DNA from: Clostridia bacterium
GTDB lineage: Bacteria; Bacillota; Clostridia; Oscillospirales; CAG-272
Length of the DNA: 43,690 nt
Assembly: GCA_017481495.1 (NCBI GenBank)
Contig: JAFUPC010000116.1
Coordinates: forward strand, 1-43,690
Reading direction: 5' to 3'
The notes below the pieces were generated by a model, which made no database searches, was not told where the DNA came from, and worked only from the letters and a program-made list of their open reading frames with translations. A program made the position numbers and the translations under genes. Shown here one piece after another: positions 33,341 to 42,791 of the stretch (its first letter is position 1; each line of letters begins with the position of its first letter).

Positions 33341-33431
33341 ATTATGGAATGTGGACGGTTATACCATCTCTTTGGGAAAAAGAGGACGGTCCCCATCAAA
33401 ATACTTCCAACAATTTTTTCAGGAGGAAATC

Positions 33432-35888
33432 ATGAAAAAGCTCATAGCAATGCTGCTTGCACTGGTTATGTGCCTGGGTATGATGACCGCTTGCTCTTCC
33501 GGCGACGAAGGTACGACGGAAGCTGTCACTGGCAACTTCACCTACAACGCATATACCACCGCACTCGGCACCAACTGGAATCCTCACACCTGGGAAACAA
33601 ACGCTGACGACACCATGCTCAGCTACCTCTCCGAGGGCTTTGTTGACCTTTCCATCAAGGATTCCGCAAACGGCGTGTACCAGTGGGTATACGGCATGGC
33701 GACTTCCATCGAGGACGTCACCGCATCCGCACAGGACGACCTGACCAAGTACGCAGTCACGCTTCCCGAGGGCGCGACCACCGCTGACGCAGGCTACGTC
33801 TACGAGATCAAGCTCAATCCCGAAGCAAAGTGGGAAGACGGCACTGCCATCAATGCCGACACCTACGTTTATTCCATGCAGCAGCTGCTCGCACCGGAAA
33901 TGAAGAACTACCGTGCAAATCTGTACATCGCCGGTGAATCCGCGATCGCAGGCGGTGCGAACTACTACTACCAGGGCAGCTCCGTCTGGATGGACAACTC
34001 CGCAAACGCAAACTACGCTGTGACCGACTACGTTGCCGCTGACGGTGCTTATACCACCCCGAACGGCGAACCGGTCGTCATCGCTGTCGCACAGCCGCTT
34101 GACTGGCTCGGCGGCGATACGCTCCAGACCTATGTCGAGTATTACGGCGAAGCAATGTTCGACGTTGCGGCATACGAATCCCTGCTCGCACTCTGCGATG
34201 AAGAGGGCTATGCACCTTACAACGACGAGACCATCGCGCTTCTGACCAGCATCATCACCTATTCCGCTGACTGGGGCGAAACTGCTGAAAACGTCAAGGA
34301 TTACACCATGTATCAGCAGACCTATCCCGAAGCGACTTTCGAGTCCGTCGGTCTCTACAAGGTTGACGACTACACCATTCGTTACGTCTGCCAGACCGCC
34401 ATCGAAAAGAACTACTTCCTGACCTCCTGCACCTCTACCTGGCTCGTTTACGAGTCTCTGTATGAAGCAGGCAAGGACACCTCCGGCGAGCTGACCACCA
34501 CCGACTACGGTACTTCTCTGGAAACCTCCATCTCCTACGGTCCGTACAAGATGGAATCCATCCAGGCTGACAAGCAGGTCGTCTTCGTTCAGAACGAAAA
34601 CTGGTACGGTTGGGAGAAGACCGAAGACGGTTCTCTCGTTTCCTACACCAACTTTGAAGTTGACGGCGCTGTCCAGCAGCAGTATCAGACCACCAAGATC
34701 GTCATCGACGTCATGGAAGAGTCCGGCGCAAAGCAGGCATTCCTGAAAGGCGAACTTTCCTCCTGGTCTCCCAACGCAGAAGAACTCACCACCTACGCAA
34801 CCTCCGACCAGCTCTACAAGGTCGACGAGACCTACACCATGTCCTTCTTCTTCAACACCAACGTTGATATGCTGAAGGAAATGGACAACTCCAAGGGCAA
34901 CACCAACTCCGTTGTTCTCTCCAACACCAACTTCAGAAAGGCATTCTCTCTGGCAGTTGACCGTTCCGAATATGTCACCGCAACCCCCGGTTACAAGGCG
35001 GCATATGCGATTATGAACAACCTCTACTTCTACGACGTTTACAACGATCCGACCTCCTCTTATCGCGGCTCCGACGAAGCAATGCAGGCAATCTGCAACC
35101 TCTACGGTGTCGAATACGGCGACTGCAAGGCATACGCAACCCTCAAGGAAGCATATGATTCCATCACCGGCTACAACCTGACCGAGGCAAAGAACCTGAT
35201 GAAGACCGCTTGCGATGAGCTGGTTGCCGCAGGTCTCTACACGGCAGGCGAGGAAATCCACATCCGTATCGGCTGGGCAAAGGCTGCGCTTGAATCTGCC
35301 GACAACAACCAGATCGCGCTGATGAACAAGTACATCAATGCAGCAGCAGAAGGCTCCGGCTTCGGTACCATCACCCTTGAAGGTATCGGCAACATCGAAA
35401 ACCGTTACAACGACGTTCCCGCAGGCGAATATGCAATCGGCTACGGCGCATGGGGCGGCGCGGCATTCTATCCGTTCCGTAACTTCCAGGTCTACTGCGA
35501 TCCCGATCAGTACGCCATCAACGAAGCAGCTTGCTGGGATCCCACCACGGAGACGCTCACCATCAATGTGAACGGTGAAGATGTCACCATGACATGGCAG
35601 GCATGGTCCGGTGCGCTCATCGGTTCCGGTGCATATGCTAACGCAGACTTTGAAACCATGCTCGCAATCACTGCGGCAATGGAAGAAGAATATCTGAAGC
35701 TCTACTACAGAATCCCGCTCTGCGGCACCACCGCGTGCGAACTGCTCTCCTACAAGGTTGGCTACTACACCGAGGATTACAACATCATGTACGGCTTCGG
35801 CGGTCTTCGTCTCATGCACTACAACTACACCGATGAGGAATGGACTGCATTTGTCGCTGAACAGGGCGGCACCCTCAGCTACGAATAA
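33432..35888 (+). CDS. oppA: Oligopeptide ABC transporter substrate-binding lipoprotein, enlarged
   Basis: AGGAGG (33421-33426) fixes the ATG at 33432, giving 818 residues against about 540-600 for usual OppA. The signal peptide ends MMTAC with Cys21 lipidated. The family 5 pattern follows: LGTNWNPHTW, YEIKLNPEAKWEDGTAINADTYVYSMQQLL, and later FRKAFSLAVDRSEYV. Extra length is spread through the middle, for example around the 200-320 region. Codons are strongly biased to C-ending forms (AAC, TAC, ATC, GTC), unlike most neighbours, which points to high expression. The protein should capture peptides at the membrane for the OppBCDF complex downstream. Confidence 0.92.
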   Translation: MKKLIAMLLALVMCLGMMTACSSGDEGTTEAVTGNFTYNAYTTALGTNWNPHTWETNADDTMLSYLSEGFVDLSIKDSANGVYQWVYGMATSIEDVTASAQDDLTKYAVTLPEGATTADAGYVYEIKLNPEAKWEDGTAINADTYVYSMQQLLAPEMKNYRANLYIAGESAIAGGANYYYQGSSVWMDNSANANYAVTDYVAADGAYTTPNGEPVVIAVAQPLDWLGGDTLQTYVEYYGEAMFDVAAYESLLALCDEEGYAPYNDETIALLTSIITYSADWGETAENVKDYTMYQQTYPEATFESVGLYKVDDYTIRYVCQTAIEKNYFLTSCTSTWLVYESLYEAGKDTSGELTTTDYGTSLETSISYGPYKMESIQADKQVVFVQNENWYGWEKTEDGSLVSYTNFEVDGAVQQQYQTTKIVIDVMEESGAKQAFLKGELSSWSPNAEELTTYATSDQLYKVDETYTMSFFFNTNVDMLKEMDNSKGNTNSVVLSNTNFRKAFSLAVDRSEYVTATPGYKAAYAIMNNLYFYDVYNDPTSSYRGSDEAMQAICNLYGVEYGDCKAYATLKEAYDSITGYNLTEAKNLMKTACDELVAAGLYTAGEEIHIRIGWAKAALESADNNQIALMNKYINAAAEGSGFGTITLEGIGNIENRYNDVPAGEYAIGYGAWGGAAFYPFRNFQVYCDPDQYAINEAACWDPTTETLTINVNGEDVTMTWQAWSGALIGSGAYANADFETMLAITAAMEEEYLKLYYRIPLCGTTACELLSYKVGYYTEDYNIMYGFGGLRLMHYNYTDEEWTAFVAEQGGTLSYE

Positions 35889-36283
35889 TTCACAGATTAC
35901 TTTTCACAGTAAAAATGAATTATACCCTAGGGTATAAACTATTTCATGCTCCGCATGAAATATAATAGGTTTGTCCGCAAAGCGCCGTTTCACGGCCGAG
36001 CGGCAAGTCCGATGTCACTCACAGGGGGGAGTCAACGCTTCTCCCTGTATTGTGATATTATCACACTTTCATTCGTTAAAGCGTACAGCCCGATAAAGTG
36101 CTGTATACGCTGTGGCTGTTTGCCTGTGCGGCTGCAGCCCGTGCGAACGGAAATTACGGTTTTGTGTAATCGGTAATTTCCGAAAAACGGTATTCTATCG
36201 AGCGTAGCGTACCGGTTTTCGGAGATTATCGGTAAAATCGTCCCTATGTCCGGTCAACACCATCCCCGGAGAGGAGTTCAAAA
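35889..36283. other. Hairpin-rich 395-bp intergenic region between oppA and oppB
   Basis: No gene is seen. At least five stem structures follow one another: the perfect palindrome TTATACCCTAGGGTATAA (35920-35937); ATTTCATGC/GCATGAAAT (35941-35961); a bulged ACAGGG..AG/CTCCCTGT stem (36021-36048); GGAAATTAC/GTAATTTCC (36149-36181); and a 13-bp stem with one mismatch (36180-36222). None has a clean T-run. Such hairpins can protect an upstream binding-protein message so that it accumulates more than the permease message. A weak TAAAAT near 36233 could be an internal promoter. Confidence 0.6.
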
Positions 36284-37246
36284 ATGACCAAATATGTAGT
36301 CAAAAGAGTTCTTTTGATGTTTCTGACGCTGTTTATCATCACGTCAATCTGCTTCATGCTCATCCGCATTCTGCCGCGTGAGCTTCCGCAGGACAAGAAT
36401 CTGCAGGCCGTTATTCAGGCGCGCTGGGATGCGCTCGGTTATGGCAAGCCGCTTCTCGTCCAATACGGAATCTATTTGAAAAATATCATCACGGACTGGG
36501 ATTTCGGTACATCCTGGTACGTTTCGTTCCGGTCGCCGGCGTGGGATGTCCTGATGGACAGACTTCTGCCGACCGTGCTCGTCAACTTCTATTCGTTCTT
36601 ATTCTCGATCCCGGTCGGTATCGCGCTCGGTATCTTCGCCGCGATCAAGAAAAACAAATGGCAGGATCAGGTCATTTCCACCGCGGTCATGATCTGCGTT
36701 TCCGTGCCGTCCTATGTCTACGGTTTTCTTGTGCAATATTTCCTGTACTTCAAAGCCGGACTGTTCCCGCTGACCGTTTCTGCACTCGCCGATGCGGGGA
36801 ACTCGTGGTTCTCCGGCAGGATGCTGTGGAGTATGATCCCGCCGATTCTCGCGCTGTCGTTTTCGCAGATCGCGGGTCTGTGCCGCTTCACCCGTGCGGA
36901 GCTGACGGAAACGCTCACCTCCGACTATATGCTGCTTGCCCGCACCAAGGGTCTGACCCGTGCGCAGGCAACGACCCGTCATGCGCTGAAAAACGCAATG
37001 GTTCCGATCCTCCCGATGATCATCTCGACCTTTATCTCCATCCTCTCCGGTTCCATGATCATCGAGCAGATCTTCGCCATTCCCGGTGTCGGTCAGCTTT
37101 ATATCAAATCCATCAGCCTGCTTGACTATGATGTCTTCATGATGGATACCATTTTCTACACGTTCGTCGGTCTGCTTGCAAGCATCGTCGTTGACATCAG
37201 CTACGGATTCATTGATCCGAGAATCAGAATGGGGGCAAAGAAGTAA
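36284..37246 (+). CDS. oppB: Oligopeptide ABC transporter permease OppB
   Basis: The 320-residue membrane protein has the standard OppB length and layout. There is an N-terminal helix (MTKYVVKRVLLMFLTLFIITSICFMLI), then an extracytoplasmic loop with PLLVQYGIYLKNIITDWDFGTS. Five more membrane helices follow. The EAA-type coupling loop DYMLLARTKGLTRAQATTRHALKNAMVPI contacts the ATPases. The end (YGFIDPRIRMGAKK) is typical. GAGAGGAG precedes the ATG. It is the only component of this transporter with normal size. oppC starts on the next base after its stop. Confidence 0.95.
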   Translation: MTKYVVKRVLLMFLTLFIITSICFMLIRILPRELPQDKNLQAVIQARWDALGYGKPLLVQYGIYLKNIITDWDFGTSWYVSFRSPAWDVLMDRLLPTVLVNFYSFLFSIPVGIALGIFAAIKKNKWQDQVISTAVMICVSVPSYVYGFLVQYFLYFKAGLFPLTVSALADAGNSWFSGRMLWSMIPPILALSFSQIAGLCRFTRAELTETLTSDYMLLARTKGLTRAQATTRHALKNAMVPILPMIISTFISILSGSMIIEQIFAIPGVGQLYIKSISLLDYDVFMMDTIFYTFVGLLASIVVDISYGFIDPRIRMGAKK

Positions 37247-38836
37247 ATGAACAAGTCTTATGACACAAACAACCTCCCCCGCATTGAGAAAGAAAAGTTT
37301 GAATTTGTCAACCGGGGCGAACGCATTTCCGATAAAAAGTTTGACGACAAGCCTGTCGGTTATTTCAAGGATGCGTGGATTCGCTTCCGCAAGAACAAAG
37401 GCTCCGTTGTCGCCGCCATCATCATTCTGTGCATCGTCGCGTTTTCATTTCTGTGTCCGCTTCTGACCACGAATTTCGATGCGGCGTTCATGGATGTCTA
37501 TTATGCAAAAAAGCCGCCGAGAAATATGCTCTTATCCAACATCGGTATTGCAGACGGCGGTACCAACCGTGACTTCTCCGAAAAAAGTCTCGTTAAGGCC
37601 ATCGCCATCGGTATGGCGGCGGAAGATCATGACGGTACCGGCGATGTAACGCTGGAAATCGGTATGGACAGCGCATATCAGCCCATGCTGAAAATCGGCG
37701 AGGGTGAAGAATACACCGAGATCAAGGGTGCGAAGCCGAAGACCATCTATCCCGGTCGCATCGAGAACTATCTGGAAGTCGGCTTCATGTACAAGAGCAT
37801 CGAGCAGTCCGAGTATGCGAAGATCGTCGCATGGCAGGCGGAGACCGGTCTTCAGATCCTATACCCCCTGATTGCGGACAACGAGTACAACCTGGATTCT
37901 TCTGATGCCAACAACTGGTATAAGTCCTCCAAGGGTACGCCTGTTTCCGTCGATGCAAACGGAAACATCACCGAAATCAAGTACGCGCCCGGCATGGTTC
38001 TGGAAGAAAACTACAAGCGCGATGCCGACGGCAATCCCATCTACTACGAATACACGGGCGGCGGCGACACCACAACCGCACAGTACAAGGTCCGTGTGCT
38101 CTACTACAACTACTACACCTACATGAACGGCTTTGAACCGGAGTATCTGTTCGGCACGGACAGCCAGGGTTATGACCTGTCTCTGCGCATGGCGGACGGT
38201 ATCCGTCTGTCCCTGCTGCTTGCCATCTGTGTATCCGCCCTGAACCTGACCATCGGCGCCATTTACGGTGCCATCGAGGGTTATTACGGCGGCGCCATCG
38301 ACATGGTGATGGAACGTATCGGGGATGTGCTGTCCGGCGTGCCGTTCATCGTCGTTGCAACACTGTTCCAGATTCACCTTGCAAACCGGGTCGGCGCGGT
38401 TCCGTCCCTGTTGTTTGCGTTTGTCCTGACCGGATGGCTCAGTACCGCAGGGCGTACCCGTACCCAGTTCTACCGTTTCAAGAGCCAGGAATATGTCATC
38501 GCGGCGCGCACGCTCGGTGCAAAGGACAGCCGCATCATCTGGAAGCACATCTTCCCGAACTCGCTCGGTACCATCATCACGGCGAGTGTCCTTGTCATTC
38601 CGGGTGTCATCAACTCGGAATCCATGCTGTCCTATCTCGGCATCGTCAAGCTCGGCGGTACGGAGACCACGTCGCTCGGTACGCTGCTTTCCGATGCTTC
38701 CAAGCTGTGGACGAACTATCCGCACCTGATGATCTTCCCGGCAATCGTGCTGTCGCTTCTGCTTATCTGCTTCAACCTGTTCGGCAATGGCCTGCGCGAT
38801 GCGTTCAACCCGTCCCTGAGAGGAGTGGAGGAATAA
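37247..38836 (+). CDS. oppC: Oligopeptide ABC transporter permease OppC with large extracytoplasmic insertion
   Basis: The 529-residue protein starts directly after the oppB stop. Membrane helix 1 lies at about 53-73. Usual OppC proteins (about 300 residues) then have a short loop before the HPLGTDELGRD-like segment. Here about 200 extra hydrophilic residues (roughly 78-295) intervene before LFGTDSQGYDLSLRMADGIR (301-320). The remaining five helices and the coupling loop EYVIAARTLGAKDSRIIWKHIFPNSL are normal. The insertion faces outside, where it could touch the enlarged binding protein. Alternative starts or frameshifts do not explain it, as the frame is continuous. Confidence 0.93.
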   Translation: MNKSYDTNNLPRIEKEKFEFVNRGERISDKKFDDKPVGYFKDAWIRFRKNKGSVVAAIIILCIVAFSFLCPLLTTNFDAAFMDVYYAKKPPRNMLLSNIGIADGGTNRDFSEKSLVKAIAIGMAAEDHDGTGDVTLEIGMDSAYQPMLKIGEGEEYTEIKGAKPKTIYPGRIENYLEVGFMYKSIEQSEYAKIVAWQAETGLQILYPLIADNEYNLDSSDANNWYKSSKGTPVSVDANGNITEIKYAPGMVLEENYKRDADGNPIYYEYTGGGDTTTAQYKVRVLYYNYYTYMNGFEPEYLFGTDSQGYDLSLRMADGIRLSLLLAICVSALNLTIGAIYGAIEGYYGGAIDMVMERIGDVLSGVPFIVVATLFQIHLANRVGAVPSLLFAFVLTGWLSTAGRTRTQFYRFKSQEYVIAARTLGAKDSRIIWKHIFPNSLGTIITASVLVIPGVINSESMLSYLGIVKLGGTETTSLGTLLSDASKLWTNYPHLMIFPAIVLSLLLICFNLFGNGLRDAFNPSLRGVEE

Positions 38837-38837
38837 T

Positions 38838-41006
38838 ATGAGCAGTATTTTACAGGTAAAAGACTTAAAGGTCTCATTCCGTACCTCCGGCGGTACCGTC
38901 AAGGCGGTACGCGACATTTCCTTTGATCTGGAACGCGGCAAAACGCTTGCCATCGTCGGCGAATCCGGCTCTGGTAAGTCCGTCACGTCCAAAGCGATTC
39001 TGGGCATTCTCGCCGGCAACTCCATTGTCGAATCCGGTGAGATCATCTACGACGGCAAAGACCTTCTGAAAATTTCCGAGGAGGAGATGTGCAAGATCCG
39101 CGGCAACCGGATCTCGATGATCTTCCAGGATCCGCTGTCCTCCCTCAACCCCATCGTCCGCATCGGCAAACAGATCACCGAAGCGATGCTTCTCAAAAAC
39201 AAGGGCAACCGCCGCGCCGCAAAGCGGGATTTCACCAATACGCTTGCGGTTCTTGCACAGAACATGAAAGCGGCAGTTGGTGAAGCCGGTTCCGCGCGTG
39301 TCGATGAGCTTGTCAAAACGTTCGATGCGTTCACAATGGAGGCGCTGAAACAGGAGACTGCCTACAACGCGGCATATGCGGCGGCAGAAGGACTGGTTTC
39401 CGACATTGAGGACTTTCTGTTCCTTGGCGGAAAGAACCAGAAGCTGGATGTCCGTGCCCGTCTGAAAGAATTTTCCGGCAAGCTGAAAACGGTGAAGAAC
39501 CCCTATCTCTCCAAGTCCGCCGATGCGGAGCTGGAACGCGCGCAGGGAACCCTCAACGCACTCGCTTCCGCTTACAAAACGCCCGCCGAAGGCGCACCGG
39601 TGCTGAACACCGAGATCGAGGGCGCACTGAACAATCTGAAAGCACTTTTGACCCGTCTGACGGCGGGAACCCGTCCGGACTTCTTCGGCATCGGCTTCTA
39701 TCTTTACAAAAATCCCGGTGCTGACCTGACCGCGAAACCCGTGGACGAGGTCAACCGCGAAACGCTTTCCTACCTTGCCGACAATTTCATGAACGAATTC
39801 ATGACCCTGGCGGAAAAAGGTCTTGCGTATTCCGCCGCGGAAGCGGTCGCCAAAAAGCAGGCGGCGCTGAATGCGCTGTCCGACGCGGAGGCGTTCTTCT
39901 CCCGGGGAGATTACGACAAAAAGTCCGCGCTTGTAAAGGCGAAGGAGATTTCCGCCGTCGTTGAGGGCGCCATCGACCGACTGGAGCTGAATAAGGATCC
40001 GCTTGCGTATACATTCCGCACGAGCCTTGTCAGCGGCGTGGAAAAGTATTTCACCGCTGTCGTCAAGAACCCCCGGGAAGAAGCACGGTTTGCAAAGCAG
40101 ACCGCAAAGCGCGATGCGCTGATCGCAAAAGGGAAGAACGTTGACTGGAAGGTCGTTCCGAAGACTGTTTACGACCTTGACGAGCTGAAAGCGGCACTTC
40201 CCGCCGTCTGCGCCCGGATGAAAGCACGGTTTGAAGAAAACATCGCCGCATCCGGCTCCGTGGAGTTCCGCGCACGCGCCGAAGGATTGATCGCGTTTTT
40301 CAAGGCAAAGGCATCGGAAGCCGTTTACCGCGTGACCAAGCAGATGGCAAAGGAAAAAGCCATCCGTCTGATGGAGGAGGTCGGCATTCCGGAGCCGCGT
40401 ATCCGTTATACCCAGTATCCGTTTGAGTTCTCCGGCGGTATGCGCCAGAGAATCGTCATTGCCATCGCGCTGGCGGCAGACCCTGATATCCTCATCTGCG
40501 ATGAGCCGACAACGGCACTGGACGTCACCATCCAGGCGCAGATCCTGGAGCTGATCAACCGTCTGAAGGACGAGCGGCATCTTTCCGTCATCTTTATCAC
40601 GCACGACCTGGGTGTCGTTGCGAACATGGCGGACGACATCGCTGTCATGTATGCCGGCAAGATCGTCGAATACGGCACGGCGGACGATATTTTCTACGAT
40701 CCGCGCCATCCGTATACCTGGGCACTCTTGTCCTCCATGCCCGACCTTGACACCAAGGAAAAGCTGGATGCGATCCCCGGTACACCCCCGAACATGATCT
40801 ACCCGCCTGTCGGCGATGCGTTTGCCGACCGCAACAAGTACGCGATGAAGATCGACTTTGAGATGCAGCCACCGGAATTTGCGGTATCCGACACTCACTG
40901 GGCGGCAACATGGCTGCTCCATCCGGATGCACCCAAGGTCACACCGCCCGCAATCATCACAGACCGCATTGAGCGCATGAAGCGCCGTGCAGAAGGAGGG
41001 AACTGA
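38838..41006 (+). CDS. oppD: Oligopeptide ABC transporter ATPase OppD with ~375-residue insertion
   Basis: This 722-residue protein is about twice the size of normal OppD. Walker A is GESGSGKS (41-48), and the Q-loop region is MIFQDPLSSLNP (94-105). The expected helical domain starts at about 106-124 (VRIGKQITEAMLLKNKGNRR) but then leaves the family pattern. It resumes at QMAKEKAIRLMEEVGIPEP (502-520), followed by the signature FSGGMRQR (531-538), Walker B ILICDEP (551-557) and the H-loop His589. The inserted part (about 125-500) is alanine- and lysine-rich, mostly helical-looking, with no motif I know. All ATPase motifs are intact, so the enzyme should work. The C-terminal HPYTWALL and zinc-less tail are usual OppD. 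Confidence 0.93.
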   Translation: MSSILQVKDLKVSFRTSGGTVKAVRDISFDLERGKTLAIVGESGSGKSVTSKAILGILAGNSIVESGEIIYDGKDLLKISEEEMCKIRGNRISMIFQDPLSSLNPIVRIGKQITEAMLLKNKGNRRAAKRDFTNTLAVLAQNMKAAVGEAGSARVDELVKTFDAFTMEALKQETAYNAAYAAAEGLVSDIEDFLFLGGKNQKLDVRARLKEFSGKLKTVKNPYLSKSADAELERAQGTLNALASAYKTPAEGAPVLNTEIEGALNNLKALLTRLTAGTRPDFFGIGFYLYKNPGADLTAKPVDEVNRETLSYLADNFMNEFMTLAEKGLAYSAAEAVAKKQAALNALSDAEAFFSRGDYDKKSALVKAKEISAVVEGAIDRLELNKDPLAYTFRTSLVSGVEKYFTAVVKNPREEARFAKQTAKRDALIAKGKNVDWKVVPKTVYDLDELKAALPAVCARMKARFEENIAASGSVEFRARAEGLIAFFKAKASEAVYRVTKQMAKEKAIRLMEEVGIPEPRIRYTQYPFEFSGGMRQRIVIAIALAADPDILICDEPTTALDVTIQAQILELINRLKDERHLSVIFITHDLGVVANMADDIAVMYAGKIVEYGTADDIFYDPRHPYTWALLSSMPDLDTKEKLDAIPGTPPNMIYPPVGDAFADRNKYAMKIDFEMQPPEFAVSDTHWAATWLLHPDAPKVTPPAIITDRIERMKRRAEGGN

Positions 41007-41007
41007 T

Positions 41008-42228
41008 ATGGCAAACAACAATTCCGGTGAAACCCTTCTGCGGGTCGAGCATCTCTGTCAGTATTTCAAAATGGGCGACTCTGTCAATAAAGCGGTTGAC
41101 GATGTTTCCTTTGACATCAAAAAGGGCGAGGTGTTCGGTCTGGTTGGCGAGTCCGGCTGCGGCAAAACGACCACCGGTCGTTCCGTCATCAAGATCTACG
41201 ACATCACATCCGGTTCCGTGTATTTCAAGGGACAGCGCATCTGTGCTGGCACCCAGTCCTACAAGGATGCCATCAAGGAAGCAAAACAGGAGCTTTCCAA
41301 AGGGAATCCGACCGAGGCACGGAAAAAAGAGCTGGAAGAGATCATCCGTGTGAACACGGAAGAGATTAAAAAAGCAAAATTTGACCACCGGCATTCCGAT
41401 GAGGAATATGCCAAAACGCTTGTTGCGCAGATCGAGGCGGAATACGCCCCGAAGCTGGAAGCGGCAAAGGGCAATCCCGAAGAATACAAGGTCATGACAG
41501 CACAGTACAAGGATGCCCTGCGCGTGGCAAAGAAGACTAAGCTGATCACCAAGATCCAGATGATCTTCCAGGACCCCATCGCATCGCTGAATCCCCGTAT
41601 GACCGTCCGCGAGATCATTTCCGAGGGGCTTGTCATCAACGGCATCCGTGACCAGAAGTATATCGACGAAAAGGTATACGACATTCTGGAAACGGTCGGT
41701 CTGGTCAGAGAACACGCGGGCCGTTATCCGCACGAGTTCTCCGGCGGTCAGAGACAGCGTATCGGCATTGCGCGCTCCGTCATCATGAATCCCGACCTTC
41801 TGATCGCCGACGAGCCGATTTCCGCGCTCGATGTGTCGATTCAGGCGCAGGTTATCAACCTGCTCAACGACCTGCGCGACAAGCTGGGACTGACGATTCT
41901 GTTCATCGCCCACGATCTGTCCGTCGTCAAGTATTTCTCCGACCGCATCGGCGTTATGTACTTCGGTAAAATGGTAGAGCTGGCGACCTCCGACGAGCTG
42001 TTTGCGCATCCCCTGCACCCGTATACGCGGTCGCTTCTGTCCGCGATTCCGCTTCCCGACCCCCATGCCGAGAAGAAGCGCGTCCGTATCACCTACAATT
42101 CGCTTGCCGAACACGACTACACCGTTGATAAACCCTCCATGCGCGAGGTCGCACCGGGACATTTCGTCTGGTGCAATGACACGGAGGAAAAGCACTACAA
42201 GGAAATTCTGGCACAGCCGCAGGAATGA
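41008..42228 (+). CDS. oppF: Oligopeptide ABC transporter ATPase OppF with ~90-residue insertion
   Basis: AGAAGGAGGG (40991-41000) supports the ATG at 41008, one base after the oppD stop, giving 406 residues against about 320 usually. Walker A is GESGCGKT (47-54). Between the strand VYFKGQRI (71-78) and the Q-loop segment IQMIFQDP (183-190), about 90 extra charged, coiled-coil-like residues are present ([33 protein letters not shown]). Signature FSGGQRQR, Walker B LLIADEP and the H-loop AHD follow normally. The insertion lies before the Q-loop, whereas the one in OppD lies after it. Together the two ATPases energise the transporter. Confidence 0.94.
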   Translation: MANNNSGETLLRVEHLCQYFKMGDSVNKAVDDVSFDIKKGEVFGLVGESGCGKTTTGRSVIKIYDITSGSVYFKGQRICAGTQSYKDAIKEAKQELSKGNPTEARKKELEEIIRVNTEEIKKAKFDHRHSDEEYAKTLVAQIEAEYAPKLEAAKGNPEEYKVMTAQYKDALRVAKKTKLITKIQMIFQDPIASLNPRMTVREIISEGLVINGIRDQKYIDEKVYDILETVGLVREHAGRYPHEFSGGQRQRIGIARSVIMNPDLLIADEPISALDVSIQAQVINLLNDLRDKLGLTILFIAHDLSVVKYFSDRIGVMYFGKMVELATSDELFAHPLHPYTRSLLSAIPLPDPHAEKKRVRITYNSLAEHDYTVDKPSMREVAPGHFVWCNDTEEKHYKEILAQPQE

Positions 42229-42641
42229 ACGTCATGAACCGTGCCGTCAAAAACCTGCTTAAATACGGCATCACCGCCGCCGTCGGTCTGCTCATGGTCG
42301 CACTGACCGTTGACCTGCACGGCTACGCGGATGCCGCCGACACACAGACGAAGGTTCGCATTCTGGCAGATGCGTTCACCATCCCCGGCGTGACCATCAC
42401 GCTCTTTGCGGTGCTGGTCATGATCTCCAACGAGGGATTGTTCTGGGGTGTGTCTTATGTCTTCTCTTATGCCGTGAAGATGCTCCTCCCCGGCGGCGAC
42501 AAGACCCATGAACGCTACGGCGACTACGTTGCCCGCAAGCACGACGGCGGTCCTGTCAGGGGATTCGGCTTTCTGTTCATCGTCGGCGGGATCTTTCTCG
42601 CCGTCGCGGTGATACTGACTGTTGTGTTTTATTATGTATAA
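42225..42641 (+). CDS. DUF3899 family membrane protein
   Basis: The ATG at 42225 overlaps the oppF stop in ATGA, giving 138 residues; a later ATG (42234) is also possible. Four hydrophobic segments are visible (about 13-25, 50-66, 72-85 and 113-136), with a conserved-looking FTIPGVTITLFAVLVMISNEGLFWGVSYV and a polar loop YGDYVARKHDGG. This matches the DUF3899 group of small Firmicutes membrane proteins, whose function is unknown. Its place as the last gene of the opp operon suggests an accessory link to the transporter, which is inference. Confidence 0.75.
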   Translation: MNVMNRAVKNLLKYGITAAVGLLMVALTVDLHGYADAADTQTKVRILADAFTIPGVTITLFAVLVMISNEGLFWGVSYVFSYAVKMLLPGGDKTHERYGDYVARKHDGGPVRGFGFLFIVGGIFLAVAVILTVVFYYV

Positions 42642-42673
42642 AAGTTATACTTCATATAACGAATAAAATGAGA

Positions 42674-42712
42674 TGCCCGACTGCATTGCAAAGGATGCGG
42701 TCGGGCGTTTGT
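42674..42712 (+). terminator. Terminator of the opp operon
   Basis: GCCCGACTGCAT (42674-42685) pairs with ATGCGGTCGGGC (42695-42706) with one mismatch, followed by a T-rich tract. Confidence 0.88.
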
Positions 42713-42791
42713 TTTGAGGATATTCTGATGTGTGGTGGAAAAATGGGCGGTATTGTCAACGTAAGGGACGGGGAACCGCCTTTTCTGTATT

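Noticed and set aside
33396..35819. 807-codon minus-strand open frame opposite oppA
   Set aside because: It is a mirror frame caused by the biased codons of oppA; its sequence is Val/Gly/Cys-rich without motifs or a ribosome site.
36051..36065. TGTGATATTATCACA as a CRP/FNR-type operator
   Set aside because: The half-sites are separated by 5 rather than 6 bases and it sits among many other hairpins, so it is better treated as one of those.
38874..41021. 715-codon minus-strand open frame opposite oppD
   Set aside because: It is antisense to an ATPase with all motifs intact; no domain pattern or start signal.
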